Assembly (NCBI GenBank): GCA_041859375.1
Contig: JBHEKP010000299.1
Coordinates: 1-23,049, forward strand
DNA: 23,049 bases
Direction: 5' to 3'
Origin: JBHEKP01 sp041859375
GTDB lineage: Bacteria; Hydrogenedentota; Hydrogenedentia; Hydrogenedentales; CAITNO01
The notes below the pieces were generated by a model. That model was not told the origin of the DNA, ran no database searches, and saw nothing but the letters and a program-made list of their open reading frames with translations. Both the position numbers and the translations under genes were made by a program. Positions 7,893 to 15,742 of this stretch are shown here, piece by piece. The stretch's first letter is position 1. Every line of letters starts with the position of its first letter.

Positions 7893-8213
7893 TCAGTCCT
7901 TGCCTAGCATGTCAACGCCGATGGAGCGCTCCACGGCGCCCCGCATTTCATTGAAACTAAAGTGTGTGCTCCCACGGTGGGTGGGGATGGTGGTGAGGAT
8001 TGCCGCGCTCACGGCGCGGAAATCGGCCAGCGCGTCGGGCGCGAGCCCGGCGATGCTCTCCGTGACCATCACCAGCGCCACGTCGGGCTGGCGGGACAGC
8101 CGTCCCAGCTCGCGGCGCAGATCCTCGGCGGTGTCGCCGGGGATCACCTCCACGCCGACGCCCTTGAAGCCCAGAATCAGGCCGCGCTCTCCTATCACAA
8201 CCGCTCTAGACAT
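7893..8213 (-). CDS. ntpG: V/A-type ATPase subunit F
   Basis: A small 106-residue protein of CheY-like topology that binds subunit D at the base of the rotor and modulates ATPase activity. The start MSRAVVIGERGLILGFKGVG gives the first strand and loop typical of subunit F. DVALVMVTESIAGL contains the central strand with the loop that other F subunits use near the head, and the C-terminal part is the mobile helix. Its ATG overlaps the end of subunit C by 8 bases and its stop is 4 bases before subunit A, so C, F and A are tightly coupled. The symbol follows the E. hirae naming, where NtpG is the F subunit. Confidence 0.92.
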   Translation of the reverse strand: MSRAVVIGERGLILGFKGVGVEVIPGDTAEDLRRELGRLSRQPDVALVMVTESIAGLAPDALADFRAVSAAILTTIPTHRGSTHFSFNEMRGAVERSIGVDMLGKD

Positions 8214-9198
8214 AACACTCCCGCAAACGCCGCTTCAGCATTTCCGGGTCTATCCCGTTGAAGCGGCCGCTTATGACGAGTTTGAAGTTGTACACCTGCG
8301 CGCGCAGCCCGACAAAATAGCCCGCCACGCGCTCCGGACCCATGGTTTGCAGTTTGCCCCGGCGGGCCACCTCCATCAGGTGGTTGGCCACCAGCAGCTC
8401 AAAGGCCTGCACCGGCGGCTCCTCCGTCTGCTCCGCCGCCTGGCGGAACAGATCGCCCACCCGGCCGGGCACCAGCGCGCCCCAGGACTTGGGGTCGCCC
8501 GCCGCCGCAAGGGCGCGCAGCGTGTGCGTGTGGTCGCCGACGGGCAGGAACAGGTCCTCAACCGTCTTGAACCCGGCGCCGGCAAGGGACATGCGCCAGA
8601 GGGCGGCAACGCCCTTGGCCAGCACGAAATCGGACACATAGGCCGACACGAGCGGCACTTCCAGGCCCGCCGCAAGGGCGAGCATGTGGCGCAGGTAGGC
8701 GCCGTCAAGCACCAGGTCTATGCCGGCGCGCACCGAAGCCTCGTCCGCAGCCGCGCCGCCGAGCCTTGCCATGGCCTGGCGCGTCTCCGCCGGAAACAGG
8801 CTGAAATCGCCCGCCGCCGCGGCGGCAAGGCGCTCCTCGGAAAAAAGGTTCTTCTCGAAGGGGTGCGAACCCAGGCCCAGCACGGCCCGCTTCAGGTTGA
8901 GGTAGTCGCCGGAAAGCAGAAACAGCGCGGCGAGCGCGCCGTCGGGGCTGCCCGCGCGCACCTCGCGCATCTGCCGGCAGAAGTGCTGGTCCACAATGTC
9001 GTTCCATTCCTCCCAGGACGCGCCGGGCGTGATGAAATCGCGCAGGGGCGTGTCCTGGAGGCGGTGCAGCATGTCCTCCAGCTTTTCCACCGACGCCAGG
9101 GACACGAAAAAGTCCTTGGGAAGCAGGCCGCCCTCGAGCACGCTTGTCTGCCCGGAGACAAAACCCCAGTTTTCCTGTTCTGTCGTCAAGGTAATCAC
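8206..9198 (-). CDS. ntpC: V/A-type ATPase subunit C (d-like, rotor-to-ring adaptor), GTG start
   Basis: A 330-residue helical protein that sits on the c-ring and connects it to the D/F axle. The C-terminal segment GPERVAGYFVGLRAQ with YNFKLVISGRFNGI and the last helix (EMLKRRLREC) is the most recognisable part, matching the repeated unit of archaeal AtpC and yeast Vma6. An earlier DGALAALFLLSGDYLNLKR copy of the same pattern is visible. Length is close to the family value. The start is GTG at 9198: an ATG two bases upstream runs straight into TGA, and a GGAG lies about 8 bases before the GTG. It is 28 bases downstream of subunit E and overlaps F. Sequence conservation is low, as is usual for C, but position and C-terminus settle it. 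Confidence 0.92.
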   Translation of the reverse strand: MITLTTEQENWGFVSGQTSVLEGGLLPKDFFVSLASVEKLEDMLHRLQDTPLRDFITPGASWEEWNDIVDQHFCRQMREVRAGSPDGALAALFLLSGDYLNLKRAVLGLGSHPFEKNLFSEERLAAAAAGDFSLFPAETRQAMARLGGAAADEASVRAGIDLVLDGAYLRHMLALAAGLEVPLVSAYVSDFVLAKGVAALWRMSLAGAGFKTVEDLFLPVGDHTHTLRALAAAGDPKSWGALVPGRVGDLFRQAAEQTEEPPVQAFELLVANHLMEVARRGKLQTMGPERVAGYFVGLRAQVYNFKLVISGRFNGIDPEMLKRRLRECYV

Positions 9199-9226
9199 AT
9201 CAGGCTCCGCCCGGTTTCATTTCCGG

Positions 9227-9817
9227 TCATGCGCCAAACAGCGCCGCGGCAATGCCCGGCGCCAGCTCGCGTTGCAGCTCGGCCAGCAGCGTGTCCAGCG
9301 TCTGGTCCACCTGGTAGGCTCCGCCGACAAAGACAAACCCGCCCCGCTCCCTCAGCGGCGCGGCGTCATCCACTTTCAGCTGGGCGTCCAGCGCGCGGTC
9401 ACGGTTCACATCCATCAGCACGCGCAGAAACAGGTCGCGGTCGTCCGGATGGACCCGCACCATGCCCGCTCCGGCCCCGGCGGCCTGCCGCAGCAGCGCG
9501 GCCATCGCCTCCTGGTAGTCCGCGGGGGGCAGGGCAAGCACCGCGGCCCTGGCCGCGGCAAAGACCCCGTCCATCCGGCGGTTGCGCTCCGCGAGGAGCT
9601 CCTTGCCCTGGGCGCCGCGCGCGCTGATCAGCCGCCGCGAGCACTCCTCGTCCACCGCGCGGAACGCCGCCTGGCAGCGCCGCTCGCCCTCCTCCTCCGC
9701 CGCCGCCCGCGCCGCCCTCACACGGTTTTCCGCCGCGGCCCGCGCCGCGTCCGCAATGCGCGCGGCCTCTTTCTGCGCCGCCTCAAGCACCGCCCGGTTT
9801 ATTGCGTCTAAAGCCAT
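9227..9817 (-). CDS. ntpE: V/A-type ATPase subunit E (peripheral stalk)
   Basis: A 196-residue stator subunit that pairs with subunit H/G to hold the head against the membrane part. Residues 1 to about 95 are a continuous Ala/Glu/Arg-rich helix (EAARIADAARAAAENRVRAA and onward) made for a coiled coil. The C-terminal half is a mixed alpha/beta domain, with DRALDAQLKVDD and RGGFVFVGG matching the G-G-(F/V) strand seen in other E subunits, and it ends in a long helix. A strong AGGAAGG site lies 6 bases before the ATG. It sits between K and C as in ntpFIKECGABD. The protein is unusually Ala/Arg-rich, in line with the G+C content. Confidence 0.9.
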   Translation of the reverse strand: MALDAINRAVLEAAQKEAARIADAARAAAENRVRAARAAAEEEGERRCQAAFRAVDEECSRRLISARGAQGKELLAERNRRMDGVFAAARAAVLALPPADYQEAMAALLRQAAGAGAGMVRVHPDDRDLFLRVLMDVNRDRALDAQLKVDDAAPLRERGGFVFVGGAYQVDQTLDTLLAELQRELAPGIAAALFGA

Positions 9818-9856
9818 GTCAGGCCTTCCTTGTGTCGGTTTGCCCGGGGGATCAAA

Positions 9857-10342
9857 TCACTGGGCAACAGGCAACTGGCCCAGCACGATGATGCCGGCCA
9901 GCAGGCCGACCACCGCGTAGGTCTCCACCATCGCGGGAAGCAGGATGCTTTTTCCGAAGTCGCCCTCGCGGCGGGCCACCCAGGCGATGGCCGCCGAGGA
10001 CGCCTGGCCCTGCCAGACCGCGGACACGAACAGCGCCAGGCCCACGCCGAAGCCGACCACGAGAAGGGCCAGCCCGCAGCGCAGATCGGCCACCAGCGCG
10101 CCCTGCTGCGCAAAGAGCTTGTTCACCATCATCATCATGGTGATGAAACCGTAGAAGCCCTGCGTGCCCGGCAGCGCGAGCAGCACCAGAAGCCGGCCGA
10201 ACAGGTGCGGCTTCTCACTCAGCACCCCGCCGGCCGCCTGGGAGGCGATGCCGATTCCCTTTGCGGAACCGGCGCAACCCATGCCCACGGCCAGTCCGGC
10301 GCCCGCCACGGCCATCCCCATGCTCAACGTTTGCAAATCCAT
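9857..10342 (-). CDS. ntpK: V/A-type ATPase subunit K (c-ring proteolipid), predicted Na+-binding
   Basis: A 161-residue four-helix double-hairpin proteolipid that forms the rotating membrane ring. Helices run at about 7-27, 48-74, 88-110 and 131-157. The ion site can be read by comparison with E. hirae NtpK: L57, T60 and Q61 in the LPGTQG loop of helix 2, Y64, Q111 in WQGQ of helix 3, and E140 in MVETYA of helix 4. These correspond to L61, T64, Q65, Y68, Q110 and E139 of NtpK, the residues that hold Na+. As in NtpK, only the second hairpin has the carboxylate, giving one site per 16-kDa unit. A GGAGG site lies 8 bases upstream of the ATG. Two strong hairpins in the 116-base gap before the gene may raise its expression relative to subunit I. 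Confidence 0.95.
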   Translation of the reverse strand: MDLQTLSMGMAVAGAGLAVGMGCAGSAKGIGIASQAAGGVLSEKPHLFGRLLVLLALPGTQGFYGFITMMMMVNKLFAQQGALVADLRCGLALLVVGFGVGLALFVSAVWQGQASSAAIAWVARREGDFGKSILLPAMVETYAVVGLLAGIIVLGQLPVAQ

Positions 10343-10403
10343 TTTTCAGCCTCCGCTACAGGTGTGTCCCAGTTTGCGTTGTTTCGCGCACTAATCCAAC
10401 AAT

Positions 10404-10436
10404 GCCCCCCGCCGGCGTCCACGCCGGAACGGGGGC
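10404..10436 (-). promoter_or_regulatory. Intercistronic stem-loop between subunits I and K
   Basis: A nested perfect hairpin: GCCCCC at 10404-10409 pairs with GGGGGC at 10431-10436, and inside it CCGGCGT (10412-10418) pairs with ACGCCGG (10421-10427) around a 2-base loop. It lies after subunit I and before K. On the minus strand it is followed by ATTGTTGGATT, only partly T-rich, so it looks more like an RNA-processing or stabilising element, or a leaky terminator, than a full stop. Confidence 0.6.
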
Positions 10437-10440
10437 TGCT

Positions 10441-10457
10441 CCGCGCCCGGGGCGCGG
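10441..10457 (-). repeat. Second hairpin just after the subunit I stop codon
   Basis: CCGCGCC at 10441-10447 and GGCGCGG at 10451-10457 form a perfect 7-bp stem with a 3-base loop, ending one base from the subunit I stop codon. With the next hairpin at 10404-10436 it makes a tandem structured spacer in the I-K gap. Confidence 0.5.
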
Positions 10458-10458
10458 C

Positions 10459-12513
10459 TCAAGACTTCTTCATGATCGCCGAGGGCGAGTCGAAGCCAAG
10501 CGGCTCAAACTGCCGCGCGCCCGACTCATAGAACCTGCCGAACCACTCCACGAACACCAGGCGCATCGCGTGCACGAAGGCGCCCAGCACGTTAATCAGG
10601 AAGTTAAAGGCGTGGAACAGGACCAGCAGCACCACCGTCAGCACCGGCCCCACCACCGGAATGTCCCACATTAGGCCGGCGATAAGGTTGAACGACAGGG
10701 CGAGAATTCCCGTGGTAAGCCCAAGCGCCAGCAGGCGGCAATAGGACATCACGTCGCCCAAAAAGGCCGTCAGCCCGTAGGAGCCGACGATTCCGTAAAT
10801 GCTCATCACCCCCACGCCCAGTTTGGCGCCAATCCCCTCGGAGTCGCGCCCCTGGGTGAGAATGAGGCCAAGCGCGCCCAAGACGAACAGGACCGCCCCC
10901 AGCGCCACCACCGGACCCGGCACCGAGGACAGATAATTGGCCACCAGAATAATCGCGCCGGGAAGGATGATCAGCCAGGTCAGGCCGTCGCCCAGCGCGG
11001 TTGTCTTGTCGCCGTTTTTCCAGGCGCCGTACATTTTCAGGCCGATGCCGTAAAACTGGTTCGCAATGCCTATGACCAGCGCGATAAGCAGCGCGGGCAT
11101 GGTCTTTTCCTGCGGATCAATGATGGTGACCGCCGACATGAGCCGGGCGAGCGGGTTGTCCTGCGGCACGAAGCTGGCCTTGTACAGGTCGCCGAAGAAC
11201 GAGCCCATGATAAATCCGAAAAACGTGGTGGACACACCCGCCCAGAACAGCAGCCGGGCGAAGTTGTTCACCCCCTCGTAGTCCCGCGTCCGCTTCGCAA
11301 GATAATGGGCGGCGGCCATCAGGATGATGCCGTAGGCCGCGTCGCTGAAGCAGATGCCGAAGAACACGTAGAAGTTCACCAGCATGAAGGGGGAGGGATC
11401 AAAACTATTGTAGGCAGGCAGGCCGAACATGTTCGTGAGCAGCTTCAACGGCTGCGCCGCCCTGCCCTCGGTGAGGTTCACCGGAACGTCGTCATCGGCG
11501 GCGGGGTCCTCCGCCACGAGGGACGCGCCGGGGAATTCCTTTGCCAGCACGGACTCCAGGGAGGGCAGGTCCGCCATCCGGACAAAGCCGGTGACAACGG
11601 ACACCCATTCGCCCTGGATGCTCTGGGTTTGCGCCTGCAAACGGCGCTTGCGGCTTTCCCAAAAGGCCTTGAGCACCTGCAGGGAGCGGCGGTGCACCGC
11701 CAAAGCGGCCGCCTTTTCCCTGACTTTGGACGATGTGGCCTCTATCTCGGCCAAATCCTCCCGGAGTTCGCGGATCCGGTCAGCGACCGGGCCGGTGATG
11801 GCGGGCAGCGCGCATTCCTCAAAATAAAGGGCCGCCAATATGCGCGCGGCCTCCTCGGCGTCTTCCGGAAGAAAGGCGAAAACCATCCTGCGGGGGGCGC
11901 TTTTCGCGCCGCTGTTGGAATTTTTCGCCAGTTCGAGCGCCAGGGGGCCGGCCGGGATTTCCTCCCAGGCCATCAGTTCGCGGGCGCGGGCATCCTGGCC
12001 CAAAAGCGCCAACTGCGCCGCAGGCAGCGCGCCGAACACCAGGCGCACCCGCTCAGGCTTGCGCAACCCGGCCACGGGAAAGGGAACCCGCTCAAAGGGG
12101 GCCAGTTCCGCAAGCTGGGTCGCGATTTCACCCCGGCGGTGTTCCGCGCCGCGGTGGGTCTCATCCAATTCGCGCGCCTCCGTGAAGACCCCGTCAAGAT
12201 CAAACCCGGAAAGCGCCTTGTCCAGCTCCGCGGCCTCAACCAGCAGGGGAACGGGGGCAAGGCCCTGGATGAATGATTTCTGCTCCGGCGCAAACTGGTC
12301 CAGCAGGCCCAGGGCCAGCGCAATCTTCTGCAGGGGAACGTCGCAGTCCTCGGTGGAAACTTCGGGCGCGCGGAAACAGCCCGTTTCATCATTGAGCTGG
12401 CGCGAGGTGTTGGTCACCTCAAGGACGCTCATTTCATGGAGCCGCTTGAAAAGGCGGCTGGTGGCGCTTTTTTCGCAGACCACCGTGACTTTTTTCATCC
12501 GATCAATGGCCAT
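10459..12513 (-). CDS. ntpI: V/A-type ATPase subunit I (a subunit, ion channel and stator)
   Basis: A 684-residue two-part protein. Residues 1 to about 365 are cytosolic and rich in coiled-coil helices; they bind the peripheral stalks. From about residue 370 there are seven to eight transmembrane helices, beginning with FMLVNFYVFFGICF, which form the two ion half-channels against the c-ring. SYCRLLALGL holds R593, equivalent to the essential arginine of yeast Vph1 (SYLRLWALSL) that displaces the ion from the ring carboxylate. The C-terminal GAFVHAMRLVFVEWFGRFYE is a family hallmark. Length is normal. The ATG lies 3 bases after the subunit H stop. Two hairpins follow the stop codon and separate it from K. 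Confidence 0.95.
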   Translation of the reverse strand: MAIDRMKKVTVVCEKSATSRLFKRLHEMSVLEVTNTSRQLNDETGCFRAPEVSTEDCDVPLQKIALALGLLDQFAPEQKSFIQGLAPVPLLVEAAELDKALSGFDLDGVFTEARELDETHRGAEHRRGEIATQLAELAPFERVPFPVAGLRKPERVRLVFGALPAAQLALLGQDARARELMAWEEIPAGPLALELAKNSNSGAKSAPRRMVFAFLPEDAEEAARILAALYFEECALPAITGPVADRIRELREDLAEIEATSSKVREKAAALAVHRRSLQVLKAFWESRKRRLQAQTQSIQGEWVSVVTGFVRMADLPSLESVLAKEFPGASLVAEDPAADDDVPVNLTEGRAAQPLKLLTNMFGLPAYNSFDPSPFMLVNFYVFFGICFSDAAYGIILMAAAHYLAKRTRDYEGVNNFARLLFWAGVSTTFFGFIMGSFFGDLYKASFVPQDNPLARLMSAVTIIDPQEKTMPALLIALVIGIANQFYGIGLKMYGAWKNGDKTTALGDGLTWLIILPGAIILVANYLSSVPGPVVALGAVLFVLGALGLILTQGRDSEGIGAKLGVGVMSIYGIVGSYGLTAFLGDVMSYCRLLALGLTTGILALSFNLIAGLMWDIPVVGPVLTVVLLVLFHAFNFLINVLGAFVHAMRLVFVEWFGRFYESGARQFEPLGFDSPSAIMKKS

Positions 12514-12516
12514 GGG

Positions 12517-12828
12517 TCACTTCCCGCGCAACCGGTCAACCACCAGCGCGGCCTGTTTGTCCAAAAGCGCCTGGGAAAGCCCCCCCAATTTGGCCATGGC
12601 CGCCGCATGCTCCGCAGCCGCCGCAGCCAAATCGGCCTCAAGTTTCGCCTCCGCCTGGCCGCGGTATTCCGCCGTGCGCGCCTCCACCGCGGCGGAAACC
12701 TCGCGGCGAATCGCCTCGATGCGCTCCGCTGTTTCGGCTTCCAGTTTCTTGGCCCCGGCGTGCGCCTCGGCAACCACGCCACCGGCCTGCTGTTCAAGGG
12801 ACAGCACACTTTCTATCAGAGACGCCAT
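12517..12828 (-). CDS. ntpF: V/A-type ATPase subunit H/G (peripheral stalk partner of E), first gene of the operon
   Basis: A 103-residue almost wholly helical protein, rich in Ala, Glu, Gln and Arg, with heptad character from about 5 to 90. Similar small coiled-coil proteins open archaeal (AhaH) and E. hirae (NtpF) ATPase operons and pair with subunit E to form the stator stalk. Sequence similarity in this family is poor, so the call rests on helix pattern, length and position directly before subunit I (3-base gap). An AGGAT site lies about 9 bases before the ATG. The promoter at 12931-12959 is about 100 bases upstream, making this the first cistron. Confidence 0.85.
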   Translation of the reverse strand: MASLIESVLSLEQQAGGVVAEAHAGAKKLEAETAERIEAIRREVSAAVEARTAEYRGQAEAKLEADLAAAAAEHAAAMAKLGGLSQALLDKQAALVVDRLRGK

Positions 12829-13170
12829 GACGTTTTATCCTGCGTTACGGCCTGCATGGGCAGGGTTGTCTTATTGACAAGCCCTCGGAATTGCCGCCCA
12901 TCGGCCCGGTTTTCAGGGAAAAGCGCGCTAAGTATAGCAACTTCGGGCGGCCATGTAAATTTTTTACCCAAACACGCCGGGACAAGCGGATAAATTCCCA
13001 TTATTTCCACGTTCTTCTCCGTTAAAACCCCTTATGGGCATCCGAAAAAAGCCCCCCCAGGCCCCGGTCCCGCATGCGTTATCCCCACAAAAAAGCAAAA
13101 GATGACAATTCTGGCATTTGACCGGATGCTTTTGGTATGGTGTTTCCAGCCAATAGGAAAAGACCGTTCC
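12829..13170. other. Divergent intergenic region between ATPase operon and RR2
   Basis: These 342 bases have no gene I can support. The region holds the ATPase promoter on the minus strand (12931-12959). On the plus strand TTGACC at 13118-13123 and TATGGT at 13136-13141 are only 12 bases apart, so the promoter of RR2 is not evident. Its A/T-richer stretch (12950-12970 and 13080-13120) is in keeping with a bidirectional control region. Confidence 0.45.
12931..12959 (-). promoter_or_regulatory. Sigma70-type promoter of the V-ATPase operon
   Basis: On the minus strand TTTACA (12954-12959) and TATACT (12931-12936) each match the -35 and -10 consensus at 5 of 6 bases, with an exact 17-base spacer. 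Transcription would begin near 12924, leaving a leader of about 95 bases before subunit H. It is the clearest promoter in the window. Confidence 0.72.
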
Positions 13171-13599
13171 ATGCTGAAAAATCTCCATGTTTTGGTTGTG
13201 GACGATGATCCGGCCATTTTGGAAACCCTGGGCAACTATATAACCGGGCTGGGCCACCGGGTAACCACCTGCGGCAATCCCCGGGATGCGGAGGATCTGC
13301 TCCGCGACGAGGATTTCAGCCTGTTGATCACCGACGCGCAAATGGAAGGCATGGACGGCTTGGAACTCACCCGTGCCGCACGAAACGCCCACCCCTCCAT
13401 GGGCATTCTGCTGATGACCGCCTTCGAAAGCGCCTACCCCCTTTCCACAGCCCTGCGCGCGGGGGCCGACGGCTATATCAACAAGCCCTTCAGCCTCCGA
13501 AAATTCTCGCTGGTCTTTGAGCGCGACTACTGGGAGTCCCTTTCCAGGCTGGACTGGTGGGAAGCCCAGGGCGGCGACCCGGTGCCGGGAGCCAATTGA
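13171..13599 (+). CDS. Stand-alone response regulator receiver (RR2), paralogue of RR1
   Basis: A 142-residue receiver starting at the ATG that begins MLKNLHVLVVDDDP; the frame is open further upstream but that extension is not receiver-like, and an AGGAAAAG site lies about 12 bases before this ATG. D11-D13, phospho-acceptor D55 (ITDAQMEG), T83 (LLMTAFE) and K105 (NKPF) form the full active site at the same residue numbers as in RR1. It too lacks an output domain and ends with a tail KFS..FE.DYW..LSR.DWWE almost identical in pattern to RR1. It is divergent from the ATPase operon and 70 bases upstream of the membrane protein, with which it may be co-transcribed. Its kinase is not in the window. 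Confidence 0.9.
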   Translation: MLKNLHVLVVDDDPAILETLGNYITGLGHRVTTCGNPRDAEDLLRDEDFSLLITDAQMEGMDGLELTRAARNAHPSMGILLMTAFESAYPLSTALRAGADGYINKPFSLRKFSLVFERDYWESLSRLDWWEAQGGDPVPGAN

Positions 13600-13669
13600 A
13601 TCCCGGGAAACCACGCCCCGGACCATCGTGTCCAACAAGTCAGAAATTCACAACCATCCCCGGAGCACC

Positions 13670-15667
13670 ATGCCCATGATTCCCAATCCCTCCTGGCGTT
13701 CAACCCCCGGCGCGCGCGCGGCCGCCGTCCTGCTGGTGGCCCTGTCCCTTTCCATCGGCTGGGGCATCCGGGGCAATTTCGGCCATGAGGCGGGCGCCAT
13801 GCTCCCCGGCGCGCTGGCCGCCATCGCCGCCTGCCTGGTCTCCGGACGGGAGGACTGGCGGGAGCGGGTGCACTTTTTCGGCCTTTTCGGGGGGCTGGGC
13901 TGGGCCTTCGGCGGCTCCATCGCCTATATGTATGTTGTCTCTTTTTCCGGTTCGGAACACACCCCCACCGCCATATACGGGTTTTTTTCCGCGTTTATCA
14001 CCGGCGGGCTGTGGGCGGGCATGGGCGGCGCGGGCACGGCGCTGCCCGCCGCCATGAACCGGGAGCGAATCACCGCCTTTATCACGCCGCTCTGTGTTGT
14101 GCTGGCCTTCATGGCGGTGAACCTGCCCCTCTCGGAGGTGATAGAAAACTGGATAAAAAGCGCGGGCGCCGACGGCACCTGGAACCGCCAGCGCAGCCCC
14201 ATTTACTGGCTCGACGCGGACTGGTTTCCCGCTTTCGTCGCCCTCGCGGGCGTGTGCTTTTACGACCTGTGCAGCCGCCGCTTTGGAAAATGGCCCTGGC
14301 TGCCCGCCATGGCGGGCGCGGGCGCGCTGCTGGGACTGGCAACGCAGTGGCTGTTGAACATGGCCGGGCTCGCCGCCCCCCTGGCGTCGCTGCTGGTGGT
14401 GCCGCTGGGTGATCCCGCCGCAATCAACCCCGACACCGGACAGGCCTACGGCAACGCGGATTTCATCACCAACTGGCCCGGCTTTGCCCATGACTACCCG
14501 CAGCATCTGGGCTGGGGGCTGGGCCTGCTGCTGGGCGCGGGACTGTATTTTTACCGTTTTGGCGCGTGGCGCAACGACTCCAAGCTGCTGCTTTACCTCT
14601 CCCTCGGCTGGCTTGCCGCCTTTGTGGCGATGCCGGTGCTCGGCACCATCCCGCTCCGGTCCGTGGGCGGGTTCAGGCTGATGCCGCCGCGCAGCGACGA
14701 CTGGGCCGGCATCACCGGCGTGTTCATCGCGGCGACCCTGTACTGCCTGCGCCACGGCCTCAAGCCGGTGGCCTTTGCCGGTTCACTCAGCGGGATCATC
14801 GGGGGCGTGTCCTTCGCGGCGGTGCCCTTCATCCGCTCCATGGCCCAAATACCGGGGCACCCCCACCGCACCCCCGGAGGCACCCCGCCGGAATGGGCCC
14901 ATTTCCAGCATGCAAACTGGCACAGCATCCTGGAGCAAAGCCACGGATTCGGCCACGGCATCGCCATCGCGGTCACCATGGCCGTGCTTGCGGCATGGAT
15001 CAAACCCATGGAGAACACGCCGCGCGTCCGCCGCTGGACCGATGTGTTCGCGGTGGCCGCGGTGCTCTTCGGGCTCACCTGGCTGAACATTTCCAAAAAC
15101 GTGCCCGAATGGACGGAGGGCGCGCGCAAAGTGGTGCCTGAAATCATGAAGGCCCCCCTTGTGGGGTGGGAAATATCCGCCTTTGGATGGTTCATGGCCG
15201 TGTGGCTCGCCGCCACGGCCGCCTTTGTGCTTGTCCTGCGGCGGCATCTCTCCAGGCCCGTGGCGCTGATGCCCGCCACCTGGACGGGACGGGGACAGTT
15301 CCTGTTCCTGGCCCTGCTCTGGATGATGGTGATCGCCAATTTTGAGCGGGCCCTGCCGAATTTCCATGAGTCCAGGCTGGTGACGGAATGGGTGGTCTTC
15401 ATGAACGCCGTGCTGGCCTCCGTGCTGGTGCTGCTGGTCCCGCGTGAAAACGATGCGCCGTCAATCAACGGGCGCGCGCCCTCCCTTCGCCGGTTGTGGC
15501 TGATAGCGGCGCCGGTGGTGGTGGTACTCATGGTTTTCTTCGCGCTGGCGTCCCGGGGCGTGTACGGCAACGCGCCCACCGGCGGGCCCACGGTGAACCA
15601 CAAGCGTTTCGGCGAGGAGGCCCACTGGCGCATCAGGCCCATTTTGAAATCCGGACAGCACCGGTGA
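13670..15667 (+). CDS. Polytopic membrane protein of unknown function
   Basis: A 665-residue protein, if started at the ATG preceded by CGGAG (spacing 5); an upstream extension of 51 codons is open but overlaps RR2 and is not protein-like. I do not recognise a named family. It has about 14 or more hydrophobic segments, starting at residue 17. The first loop carries a motif-like stretch GWGIRGNFGHEAGAM (30-44), with charged residues inside an otherwise hydrophobic region. Other polar or Gly-rich elements, such as HLGWGLGLLLGAG, QSHGFGHGIAIA and GGFRLMPPRSDDWAG, could line a substrate path, so a transporter or a membrane-bound enzyme are both possible. There is no signal peptide beyond the first helix and no nucleotide-binding motif. 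It follows RR2 on the same strand and may be in its operon. Confidence 0.85.
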   Translation: MPMIPNPSWRSTPGARAAAVLLVALSLSIGWGIRGNFGHEAGAMLPGALAAIAACLVSGREDWRERVHFFGLFGGLGWAFGGSIAYMYVVSFSGSEHTPTAIYGFFSAFITGGLWAGMGGAGTALPAAMNRERITAFITPLCVVLAFMAVNLPLSEVIENWIKSAGADGTWNRQRSPIYWLDADWFPAFVALAGVCFYDLCSRRFGKWPWLPAMAGAGALLGLATQWLLNMAGLAAPLASLLVVPLGDPAAINPDTGQAYGNADFITNWPGFAHDYPQHLGWGLGLLLGAGLYFYRFGAWRNDSKLLLYLSLGWLAAFVAMPVLGTIPLRSVGGFRLMPPRSDDWAGITGVFIAATLYCLRHGLKPVAFAGSLSGIIGGVSFAAVPFIRSMAQIPGHPHRTPGGTPPEWAHFQHANWHSILEQSHGFGHGIAIAVTMAVLAAWIKPMENTPRVRRWTDVFAVAAVLFGLTWLNISKNVPEWTEGARKVVPEIMKAPLVGWEISAFGWFMAVWLAATAAFVLVLRRHLSRPVALMPATWTGRGQFLFLALLWMMVIANFERALPNFHESRLVTEWVVFMNAVLASVLVLLVPRENDAPSINGRAPSLRRLWLIAAPVVVVLMVFFALASRGVYGNAPTGGPTVNHKRFGEEAHWRIRPILKSGQHR

Positions 15668-15707
15668 CATGCGCAAAAAAGCGCCTGAAAAGGGTTGGAC
15701 CAAACAC

Positions 15708-15736
15708 TTGATCTTCGGGGATGGATGTGCTACAAT
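15708..15736 (+). promoter_or_regulatory. Sigma70-type promoter upstream of the structured intergenic RNA
   Basis: TTGATC (15708-15713) and TACAAT (15731-15736) are separated by exactly 17 bases and match the -35 and -10 consensus at 4 and 5 of 6 positions. Transcription would begin near 15743 and run into the terminator at 16037-16108 or through it into the DUF255 gene. Confidence 0.55.
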
Positions 15737-15742
15737 TTCGTT

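Noticed and set aside
6305..7954. A 549-codon plus-strand frame opposite subunit A
   Set aside because: Same shadow effect; subunit A is unmistakable on the minus strand.
13116..13134. Sigma54-like TGGCA...TGC before RR2
   Set aside because: The GG and GC elements are 13 bases apart instead of 10.
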